Assembly: GCA_030867875.1 (NCBI GenBank)
Contig: JAOWCC010000064.1
Span: 37,346,802-37,410,801 of the forward strand
Direction: 5' to 3'
DNA: 64,000 bases
Origin: Actinernus sp. WN-2022
Taxonomy: Eukaryota > Cnidaria > Anthozoa > Actiniaria > Actinernidae
The notes below the pieces were generated by a model, which was given only the letters and a program-made list of their open reading frames with translations, searched no databases and was not told where the DNA came from. The translations under genes and the position numbers were made by a program. Shown here piece by piece: positions 54,464 through 64,000 of this stretch (the first letter of the stretch is position 1; every line of letters begins with the position of its first letter).

Positions 54464-54840
54464 AGCTGAGGTGGAGGGGGATCTGGGCCGGATCAGATGC
54501 CTTTGATGGGTTGAGATTTGCCAAGAGACTAGCAATGCCCTCTGTAGTAACTGTGATGTTACCCATAGTGGAAAAAAATACTGTATAAATCTTCATTATA
54601 TTTGTCAAGACTGATATTTGCCTTATCCTCATTAGAGTTATAAAATGTGTTATTTTATACTTTGATAGGTGGAACCCCGATACTGTCTTGTCGCTGGGAC
54701 TTTACGTATTTCCAAAATTTCTTGGGGTTTTCTCTAAGATTGTCAGGCAGTATAGAGGAAATATGATTATTTCTAGCTTGATTGATAGCTACTTTTGTTT
54801 TACGTCTAAATTCCCTGAAATGTTTCTTTCACGGTCTACC
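54464..54840 (-). mobile_element. LINE fragment, 5' part (before the reverse transcriptase core)
   Basis: Minus translation reads ENPKKFWKYVKSQRQDSI (54680-54740), then ITVTTEGIASLLANLNPSKA (54478-54560), the usual linker and start of the reverse transcriptase in CR1/Jockey-like elements. Same strand and order as 52900-53850, so one LINE was split by the hAT fragment. Its upstream edge lies about 45 bp before the ZDHHC start codon. Confidence 0.75.
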
Positions 54841-54879
54841 TGTGCACATCCAACCGTTCGCCACCAGTGAGCTGTCAAT

Positions 54880-54892
54880 TCCAAGATGGCGG
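54880..54892 (+). promoter_or_regulatory. YY1-like motif over the ZDHHC start codon
   Basis: TCCAAGATGGCGG places the start ATG inside an AAGATGGCGG motif, the well-known YY1-type element found just downstream of transcription starts in animal genes. The context is also good for initiation (A at -3, G at +4). Confidence 0.5.
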
Positions 54893-57800
54893 TGTTTCGT
54901 CGAGATCCTTGTGGTATTTGCTGTCTTCTTTTAACTTATTCTGCCGTGTTTTACGCGGATTACTGTATTGTGGAACACGTCGTTATTCCAACCCTCTCTG
55001 ACAGGTATTGTATTTCTATATTATTTTTATTCCTAAAGTTGAAACGAAGAATTTTGCAGGTAGACTTCGATCGAAAAATTGTTACTCTTTGACTTTGATT
55101 CGTTGCTCTAGTGAACTTCTGGGCGGGGAAATTAAGGAGAAGGTTCTATTATGACAAATTGAAGCTTCTATCCAGAACTTAAACTAAATACACGATGAGG
55201 AATATTGTTTAGTCTAATCTTGCTCATAATTGCCAAAATTGGTTAGTTCGAGTTGGATTTGTTCCATATTTCAGTTTAAGCTGTTTCAGTGTTCGTGATG
55301 CGCTGTGGGTTTTGTTTGATTTTTCTTTCAGGGTTTTATAGATTACATCGATATCATTATTTTAGACTGTATGTGGTTCTTGTTGACAATTTTAAGTCAA
55401 TCTGTGGAAAATATACTTCGGAACGATTGCAGAATACCCCACCACTTGGTTCATTTATAATGCATTAATATTTTTCTCAAATTCTCATACAAATCTTCTA
55501 ATAACTTAACCCAAAAATTCAAAAAATATCCTACCTATTTTCAATCCCAAATCATTCACATAACGAGTCTAAATACACCTGAGCTATAAATGGATAATTT
55601 TGCACAATTTGTAAGGGCTTTTCAAGTGATATTTCGAAGTGTTGGGGTATTTCTGCAATCTAGTCTTTACTTCAGTGTCAGTGGAATTTATTTAATAAAG
55701 GAAGTTTACGAAAGAACTCAAAAATTTAAATTATTTAATGCTTCCTCTGAAAACAACTTTGTGTATTAGGAAAAATGGTTACGTACATTAAACATGTATA
55801 CATTTATATGTTCGAAGTTGTTTTAAATTCGAACGAGATGAGGAAAGCCAAACAATATAAGTTATAAGGTTAAAACTTATTAACAGGGTCCGAAATTGCA
55901 CCTTATTTGGCGCCAATGTGACTAAAGTGTTGGCAACCAAAATTTCAGAGTTACATGTAGTCTCCAGCTGGCGACTTACCTAAAGTTTTCACAATGTCCC
56001 GAAGTCACATGATGTTCTAAGTAAATTTAGCTAATAAAACATGCCAGCAAATGTTCTTTGTTGCATGTTGCTTGAAACTTGAAATGTGGCGACCACAATT
56101 GGTCTTTTGGTGACTAAAAAAAATTGGCTAGGGTGTGTTGAATTCCAGGATTTTCGGTCCATCGCCAGTTGCTGCCTATGTGAAAACGTTAATTTCTGAC
56201 CCTGATTAAGCCACTTTGAAAAATATTATGTGACTATTAAGAGTTGTGATCATTAGCTTTATATAATAGTTCATAGAGGTCAGTTTGCATTGATATTCCA
56301 TATTCTCATATAATTTTCAATTTTTAAAGTTTGAAGCTAATTAACCTATAAATTGTTGAAACAATGTTATGGGAAGTTCTATTGAAATAACTCCAGTAAA
56401 GGTTTATAGTTTACATAATTTCCAGTAATAGCTGAAAGTTATAGGTGAACTTTGGTGCATAAAACCTGGCAAAGTTGAAAAAGGAAATAGCAGGATTCAA
56501 CAACAGTCATCTTGCCTGGTAATGCATGTCACTGTGCTTCCTTGAAATAAAATATGTAAACAGGGCTCAACACTACAGTAGCTTGCTGCCCAAGACTAGT
56601 AGTACAATTTGGTTTTTGCCCCAGTCAAGGCAGTGAATTCTTCTCAAGGTGTAAAAAACTGGCTCTCCATATTAGGTAGCCTGCTTGCAGGCGGTAGAGG
56701 GTGTTTTTTTTTGTGCAGAGAACGGATCACAGAAAATGGCTGCAATATTGGTCCAATGGGATTGAGACCCCCTCCCCCCTCCATTTGGCTTCAATCCCAG
56801 ATCTCAATCCTGCTCGATCAATTTGGCGGCCCCTTCGATATTCGTTTCTGCAATCCATTTTCTGTGTGAAAAATGCCCTCTACTGTGACTCTGCAAGCAG
56901 GCTAGTCATACCGGGGTATTGGTGACTGTTAATTAATTGCCATCCATGGGAATCCCCCATAGCTTGGATGACCACGTACATGTAAAATGGCAGCAATGGA
57001 GACGTAAATGAATTACCAAGGATGCAAACAAATCTCTGGCAGTGACTAGCTCTGTGTTAGCAAATGAGGTAGTCGACTTGGTGTGACATTCTAGGGCTGA
57101 TTAGCAAATGAAACTTCAACTCCCTACATGTAACTGTAACCTCAAATACCAACCACAGCTACATGTAGTTAGTTTATAGAATGTGACCATGCATGCAAGT
57201 ACCGAAATAAATAGTTTACTAGATTTTGTATTTCCCCTAGCCACTTTAGCTTAATTAGTAGAAGGTCTGTACTGTGTACAAAAGGCTACTAGGTTATTGA
57301 TTTTATTTTTGTAGTTTTCTGAAATTGCCTGGTGAAAATAAAGGTTTGGCTTGTAAGAACAGACATGACATTAGCCACTAGGCTAGCATGACATCAGGCC
57401 CTGCTAAATTCAGTGGAACATGTACATTGGCCACAATTTGTAGCCAAGGCATCAAAGTAGTTTTTTCTTTGTTTACTCAAATGCACCAGAGTTGACTTCC
57501 ATTTACATTGTACTCATCACTTTGTACACAACATGCATCAGACCTGTTCTTGAATATGGTGCACCAAGTTACCTTTATGAAGACCTACATTGTAGAAAGG
57601 ATCCAGAAACGAGCTCTCCATACGATCCTCCTCAACCACTCTTACGAAGAAGCCTAATTGGCCCTCATTACCTTGCTGTTACTTTATAGTCAACGATGAA
57701 ATGACTTGTGTATGTGCTACTTCAAGAAGCTTTTATATGCTGATCATAAACTGAACCAAGAACTAATTCCAACCAAAGCACAATGGATTGTGCCAGTATT

Positions 57801-58401
57801 CACTAATATGTAATGACAGTCACTATAATAGCATTGTTTGTAGGACCTCTTGCTTTCATCATAGCTTCATTCCGTCTAGTGTGGCAATTTTCAATAACTC
57901 ATGACACTTAATTGTCTATCTAATGTTAAGATAATTATTGAACACAATTTATATTCGATTAGCATTTATTGATAAATTGTCATCTTGATATTTTAATCTT
58001 TATTTATTATAAATAGACTTAACTTAACTCTACAGACATTTTAATGTATTTCATGTCCTATACTTAGATAGATTTAACATAATTTACAATGACGTTTAGT
58101 TTTTAATATTGTTTTTGTATTAGGGCATATTCCATATTTTTGATGTGATTTTCTTCCTGACTGTCAGCTCTGTACAATTCAGCTTTTTAGCTGCAAACAG
58201 TAGTACTAATAAAACTTATATTATTATTATTAAATATGACCAAGAAAACAATGATATAACTAAGCTAAGTCTTTCTTGCTGATAACATTTTTTCTTCTTT
58301 GCTGTATTTTAGTCTATGGGGAGTGCTTCATGTCATCATATTCAATGTACTTGCATTACTTCTTATCATTTCACACTCAAGGGCTTCATTCTCAGACCCT
58401 G
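54886..58401 (+). CDS. ZDHHC3/7-like: Palmitoyltransferase of ZDHHC3/7 type, first two coding exons (partial)
   Basis: Exon 1 is 54886-55004 and exon 2 is 58313-58401, joined in phase 2 (AG + T = Ser). Exon 2 ends in phase 1, before donor GTAAGT. Exon 1: MAVFRRDPCGICCLLLTYSA then VFYADYCIVEHVVIPTLSD; exon 2: LWGVLHVIIFNVLALLLIIS then HSRASFSDP. Two membrane segments (about 11-27 and 42-62) followed by a DPG motif (68-70) are the usual start of DHHC palmitoyltransferases; the DPCGI...YADY start and the short TM1-TM2 loop fit the ZDHHC3/7 (GODZ) group, Golgi enzymes that S-palmitoylate membrane proteins. The catalytic DHHC cysteine-rich domain is not in this window; it must lie to the right. 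Subfamily assignment is inference from about 70 residues. Confidence 0.75.
55005..56678. repeat. ZDHHC intron 1, first part
   Basis: Mostly unique AT-rich DNA. About 55888-56200 (GGGTCCGAAATTGCACC ... GAAATTAACGTTTT-like on inverse strand) looks like a decayed dispersed element, with repeated GGCGAC and TTGGCGCC-like words. No exon recognised. Confidence 0.4.
56677..56906. mobile_element. MITE with TAGCCTGCTTGCAG termini
   Basis: TAGCCTGCTTGCAG at 56677 and CTGCAAGCAGGCTA ending at 56904 are inverted; GAGGGTGTTTTT and AAAAATGCCCTC extend the arms. The terminal AGCCTGC resembles the CTAGCCTGC family, but no matching 8-bp flank was found. Frames at 56609-56925 are chance. Confidence 0.65.
57420..58238 (+). 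mobile_element. LINE 3' fragment in ZDHHC intron 1
   Basis: Plus translation includes TLYTTCIRPVLEYGAPSYLY and (next frame) RIQKRALHTILLNHSYEEA, the C-terminal region of CR1-like reverse transcriptases, with stops after it. The non-coding end reaches AATAAAACTTATATTATTAT at about 58209-58232, a typical LINE tail. Sense to the host gene. Confidence 0.7.
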
Positions 58402-59659
58402 GTAAGTGAAGTTGAATCTTTATATACCATACTGTTGAAAGTGTTATTATCACAACAATAATAACTTTTTACATGCTCACAATGACATGTATTATATTTC
58501 ATTTCCTTTAAATCCATCAACATGTACATGAGTGTTGATGTTGTTTTACCTTTAGTTGGAATTGAAGACTGTGCAAAAAGGGCATTTATAAGTGACTTTT
58601 GATCACATTCTATATTCTCCCTTAGAAAACAAAGGAATTGAAGGAGAATTTAGAATGCGATCAGGAGACTTACATGGCTATATGTACGTACATGTAGTCA
58701 CCATGCCTGTTTGAAATAGGTTGGGACCATAAACAAGGTCTATTAATTGAAGGGCTAGCTCATACAAGAAGAGAGTGACTGCTGATCCATAGGTCATGCT
58801 TATGCAAACAACGCTGCATACAGTAATGTTGTATTTTGGATGCACAGTTTGCTGATGAGAAATAATTATTGTTTTCTGTATTTGTCTCCAGGCTGATTTT
58901 GACAAATATTTTCCAAACTTTTTTAGTGAACTTTTAAATCTTCTACATGTAGCTTATAGCGATTGAAAAGATTGCTGGATGCGCATCCACCCGAATCCCA
59001 AATCCCTTGCCCTGCCATGCACACACCCCACCTTTGTAGCAAATTTTCCATTCCAAACAGTTGATTATGCCATGATAGTTCAGACAGCAGCTAGAGTGCA
59101 CACTTAGCGTTCATGAGGTTGGGGGTTCAAGTCTCTAAGAGGACACCTTTTCTTCTTTTTTTTTAGTGGACAACATTTCTTTTAGGTCTTTCCTCATTCT
59201 GGTATTTTTCTTCTCAAATTATCATCTAATAATAATAACTAACAAATCAAATCCTTTCAAAGCAATCTATCGAAAACTTGCTTCAACCCCTCTGTCCGAA
59301 ATATATCTCAGCTGGTCAATAAAATGTATTTCTCTTGTAATGGACAAGGAATGCAATGACTTGGTAGTGCAAAGAGAAATAAGTTCCTATGTGGACGAGA
59401 GGGCCTGGAGGGCCAGTGTTATGATAATTAGGGATATATAAACTGTCAAGATACAGAGTCAGTTCAGTGTACTGGTTCTGGCTCACAAACAGTTCAGTGT
59501 TTAATTTTATGACAATTTACTATATAAATAACTAGGCAAGTCCAGTTATATATTCAAGTGTATTTATTCATCCTGGATGTATTTCACATCAGTTATATAT
59601 ACATGTACATGCATAATTATATTACTTATATGGATGTTAGGGGCTTGGTCCCTTACGTA
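58402..59659. other. ZDHHC intron 2, first part, with a tRNA-like segment
   Basis: At 59071-59147 an A-box-like TAGTTCAGACAGCAG and B-box-like GGGGTTCAAGTCTC suggest a tRNA-derived SINE head or pseudogene (plus strand). Frame 59166-59441 is not recognised. Confidence 0.4.
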
Positions 59660-61400
59660 CAGTCCCGCTCAAAAACTTTGCAACCGTCAGCGCCACCAGC
59701 GCCGCTAATTTTTTAGCGGCTGGGCGTTAGTGGTTTGGTGGCACTAACGGTAAAAACTGGTGGCTAGCCGTCGACGCCACTAGACGTTTGGTGTGGCTAG
59801 CCGTCGACGCCACTAGACGTTTGGTGGCTAGCCGTCGACGCCACTAGACGTTTGGTGGCTAGCCGTCGACGGCGCTAGACGTTTGGTGGCTAACCGTCAA
59901 CGGCTCAAGATATTTGGCGGCTAGCCGTTAGCAGTGCACGATTGAAAAAGTTTTCACTGCACTGTGCTGCGGTGTGAGTGAATGTAAACAAACTGAAGTC
60001 GAAAATTAGCATATTAACAATAATTGTAGTCGCATCGTGTCTGACAGAATCGAAGACATTTTTTGGGGAACTTCACAGATTTTCCCTGGAATAACTAAAG
60101 AAAATCACTTCAAAACCGTTCAGTAAAACTCGAACAGCGAACAGCTAACTTCCTGTTTCATTCTTCACGTGTTACTTGAAACCGCTTTGCTGCGCAGACA
60201 TTGTCTGGTTTTTGACACAACACTTGAGTGTCACGCCGTGAAGTTCGCGGGAAGTGCGACTGTAGTTTAATTCACCACACAACTACATGGACTCAACCTT
60301 TATGGAAAATGAAAAAGATGTACAATAAAATATTCTGGAGTTCTTTTATTAATGTGGATGCGTTTCTCAAAGGTCTCAAGAATTCTACGACACGGCCGTG
60401 AAGCGTGACATTTTCCACGAATTGATTTGAATAATCATCGTATTTATAGGCCGTCAGTGTTTGGCTTTAAAATCGCCTGGATCGCACCGGACATTTTCTA
60501 CCTTCAGAATAAAATGTTTTGTAAGTTTTTATTTCATTTTCGTTTCATGTCTGAATAGTTTCACCTGATGCGGGAAATGCTTTGAGTCGATCTCTGCATG
60601 CCTAACAGTGAGAAGTTTTGGCTGTTTTCCAATTTGTTGTCAAATGAATGTTAATTGCCGTGAGATCACACTCTATCAAATCTTCTGGAGTTTTTAACTT
60701 CATCACATCACTTTGTGATGAGTTAATAAAATACCCCACCTGCAAAAATGTATTTTTTCGGCAACCTGTAATGGGACGGTAAAGTTAGTTGAAGTTCAGT
60801 GGACTTCTACATTCAGTGGGCCATGCGCTGTGACTCGTGAGAGTCGATGAATCGAACTTATACGGCTGACTTAAGTAGACGTTAACCGTTTCAAAATTAA
60901 CTACTCAAAACTCGGCTGCTAACACTAGATGGTAAATTTATTTTAGTTGAATACTTATTCCTTCAGTACTGCCACGGAAACCGATGAACTGACTAATAAA
61001 ACAAACGTTTCAAAAGAAATTTCTCAAAACTCGGCCTTGACGAACATTTCAAAATCATTAAACTTCTAAAAATGAAAAATACTTCAAGTCTGCGCAAGTC
61101 AAAATAAACTTCTTGAAACGTCGGCGGCTCAACGATTTAGTGGCTAGCCCTTGGTGGCTCAGAGGTTTTGGTGGCTAGCCGTTGGTGGCTCAGAACTTTT
61201 GGTGGCTAGCCGTCGACGGCGCTAGACGTTTGGTGGCTAGCCGTGGACGGCGCTAGACGTTTGGTGGCTAGCCGTCGACGGCGCTAGACGTTTAGTGGTT
61301 TGGTGGCACTAACGGTAAAAGTTAGTGGCACTAGCGCCGCTAAAAACCGTTAGCGCCGTTTGGCGTTTAGTGGTGGTTGCAAACTTTTTGAGCGGGACTG
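59660..61400. mobile_element. 1.74-kb Tc1/mariner-like non-autonomous element with subterminal CpG-rich repeats
   Basis: TIRs CAGTCCCGCTCAAAAACTTT and the inverse AAACTTTTTGAGCGGGACTG are flanked by TA on both sides (59658-59659, 61401-61402). Near each end is a block of 30-bp repeats of GGTGGCTAGCCGTCGACGGC + GCTAGACGTTT, about five on the left and four or five on the right, in the same orientation at both ends. AGTGGTTTGGTGGCACTAAC is also present at both ends in direct orientation. No transposase frame lies in the 1.2 kb between. Confidence 0.85.
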
Positions 61401-61620
61401 TAAGTACTTTAAGTAAGTACTTAAGTCAAGTGTGTAACTATGGATATCATGGTGGTAATAATAATAATGGTGGAGGTTGTGGGCCCGTCACCGCAAAGTG
61501 TTGCTGTGGTATATTTCAGGGACTCGAGGGAGCTATAGGAACCACAATTCCTAGCAATTTACAGAAATAATTGGAGCCCCACCTACATGTATAGGCTTGC
61601 CTACATACATGTATATATAT

Positions 61621-63121
61621 ATGTTGTGGTACACATTTAACCCCTGGTGCAATTTTTTGTGCACCGGTGCAATTTGATTTTTTTTTACCTGGTCAGTGCA
61701 ATTATCAAGATTCTAAAACAGTATTATCGTTTTTGGGGGATTCGTTTAAAAAAAAGAGGATTTTTTTTTGTTTTTGTTTTTTGGGGGGGAGGGGGTGGGT
61801 TGAGGAAATTTAAAAGAAATTCTACCCACCAATCTTTTGACCACACAATCCCTTCCCTTTACAGTATTCGCCCTTACCCCCTTTTCCTTTCCCCAGTCAC
61901 CCTAACTTGTAATTCATTCATTAATATTACACATCATTATTACTTTTTAAACTTTTTCATTCACCGGTAGTGGGACTCTCCTACGACCCTTCATTTGGAA
62001 GAATGCCTTGGAAGACCAGAGCCACAGAGACTTGCATTGGAGATCCAGTCACGTTTTTTTGAATAATATTTTTAATGGAAATTTGTTACAATAAGTCCCT
62101 CTTGGTCACTTAAATTTATTCACATTATTTGCATGCACACTATTAATAAAGTCGGACTTGGAAAACATCACTGAGCGTCATGCTGAGCTGCATGATCAGA
62201 AGTGGGAAAATGTGAACCAAACCGACATTTATAGAGTTTGAACCGAAGTAAAAGAAAGCCAGAGAATAGGATTTCACCTCTCACTTTATATTTAGAAGAA
62301 AACTTATATGGAAGACTGAAGTGATATATTTAAAAAGAAATGAAAGAAGAGAGTCTGATGCTGTGTTTATAGACTGCAGAACTCTCAAGTTGGGGCAAAA
62401 TACTTTGACAAGAAAGTTATGGAAGTAAACCAGCTTCTAACCTGACAGTGATAGCAAATATGTTGTGCACAGAGAATGCTTTCAAAGTGGTTATCCTGTC
62501 AGCTGATCAGATCTACAGAATTATATAGCACAGAGAGGATAAGAAAAAGCCACTCTCGGCCTCAGGTAACTCAAAAAGTTATCAACTGTGAGTGTTGCAC
62601 TGTGTGATTCTCATGCCAAAACTCATTCTCATGCTATTCTCAGTCCAAACTCAAACAAAACCCTAGCCCTAACCCCCCAAAAAACCCTAACCAGAAAAGA
62701 TGTTCCCAGGTAAACAACAAGTTGTCACTCACTTACATAAATATTATAGGGTTGGTAGAGCTAGTCACTTATTTATGGTTTTTAGGGCTAGATCACTAAA
62801 CAACACAGAAAAATAATGCTTCTCTCTATATGAACTAATCCAAACCCTAACCCAACAACAATTATTAAAAACACCCTAATCATCAATGAACATTAGTGCT
62901 CACTAGTTTAGGGTTTTTAGAGCTAATGACTGTAATCCTTCTTCAATAATAGTCATGTGAACTAATCCAAATCCAAACCCAACAATTAAAAACACCTTAG
63001 AACTATCATTGAACATAAGTGCTTGCTATCTAAAAAATAAATTTGTACAATTTTTAGAATCTTGAAAATCTGCACCAGTGTAAAAAAAAATGCACCAGGG
63101 GTTAGGATTGAACCACAACAT
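61621..63121. mobile_element. 1.5-kb element with about 50-bp TIRs (ATGTTGTGGT ends)
   Basis: ATGTTGTGGTACACATTTAA + CCCCTGGTGCA on the left is matched by the inverse of TGCACCAGGGGTTAGGATTG + AACCACAACAT on the right. The interior has a G-rich patch (61784-61800), AAACCCTAACC-type stretches (62650-62990) and no transposase. Confidence 0.7.
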
Positions 63122-64000
63122 TATGCTTACTATTTTAAATGTTACAATTATTTCTTTGACTAACTCATGTTTTACTTAAAAGCCACATAAATAAACAACT
63201 ATTGTTTTGTTACCACCCCCCTCCCACACATATTTTTTTTTTTCAGTGTTAGGAACATGTACAATATGGTAAAAAAAGGCTGACAAAATATTATACAAAT
63301 TTTATATTTTTTTATGATACATGATACATGTACATACAAATGTATATGTAATACAAATTTGTTATTATTCCTGCATCTTTAACCCTTTCAGCCCCAAACA
63401 CGACATTTGTTGTGTTTTACTGGTTACTTGCTTTGAGGATTTCAGTCTGGCTAAGTTGAAAGAGCAGAGCAAGGCCCTGAGATTGACACACAACATAATG
63501 TATAGACAAATGACCCTACTGAACTGCATTTTGGCATATTAACATTGAATCATTTCATCTAAATCCCCCTTTCTTTGCAGAAGTTAACTACTAACAGTTT
63601 ACATTATTTCATTTCAGAAAAAAAGACTAAAATCACACTTACAGAAAAAAATAGTTCTCCTCAGATTCTACATTTTCTTACAAAAATGCATGTTTCACAT
63701 CAAATATATAGGCTTTCAAGTTTCCACTAACCTCACTTTCTGTCCCTGAACACTGAAACTTGCCCAGCACCAAGCCACCATTCCATAAGCACTTCAGAGC
63801 AAGCTAAATTCAACCACCCTGACCGCAAAGCATGCCGGGAGATCCAATCCACCAGCGGCATAGCACTCCCCCATCTTCATTCTTCAAAATATATACTAAG
63901 TCTAAAGCCATTTCGACCTAATACCTTCATATTGGAATCAATGGCAAGTAAATATTGTCCAATATTCCCAAAAAACTATGATAGGTGGCTCCAGACCCCC
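63122..64000. other. ZDHHC intron 2, right edge
   Basis: No exon matching the sequence after the DPG motif was found, so the third coding exon lies beyond 64,000. No repeat recognised. Frame 63321-63542 is not a known protein. Confidence 0.5.

Noticed and set aside
62650..62990. Telomere-like AACCCTAACC stretches
   Set aside because: Irregular and dispersed among unrelated sequence; inside a TIR element, not a telomeric array.

Overview
This is animal nuclear DNA: AT-rich, with small exons bounded by GT/AG introns, non-LTR retrotransposons, very many short inverted-repeat elements, and proteins of metazoan-specific families. The repeat style suggests a marine invertebrate, most likely an anthozoan cnidarian (coral or anemone). 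That is an inference; no species marker was seen.

Three host genes can be supported. (1) About 0.96-26.3 kb, plus strand: the C-terminal 939 residues of a TTC3/DZIP3-type RING-H2 E3 ubiquitin ligase, rebuilt here as 11 exons whose phases all agree. The gene starts upstream of the window. (2) 38,782-40,281, minus strand: a complete Van Gogh-like (VANGL) planar cell polarity protein of 499 residues in one uninterrupted coding exon. (3) From 54,886, plus strand: the first two coding exons of a ZDHHC3/7-type palmitoyltransferase, continuing past the right edge.

Most of the rest is repeat. Introns of the ligase gene carry six or more tandem arrays. Two of them (93-bp unit, about 28 copies; 109-bp unit, about 15 copies) begin inside the end of a coding exon, so every unit carries a copy of the exon tail and of the 5' splice site. 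Several other arrays grew out of the arms of inverted-repeat transposons. The interval between ligase and VANGL is a graveyard of MITEs and LINE pieces. The interval between VANGL and ZDHHC holds a LINE with a clear target-site duplication, an octamer satellite fused to a second LINE, and a hAT fragment nested in that LINE, whose 5' end stops about 45 bp before the ZDHHC start codon. The ZDHHC introns hold a further LINE piece and two TIR elements of 1.5-1.7 kb.

The three genes have separate cellular roles (ubiquitination, planar polarity, palmitoylation) and nothing suggests co-regulation. No prokaryotic features, CRISPR arrays, rRNA genes or convincing functional tRNA genes were seen.
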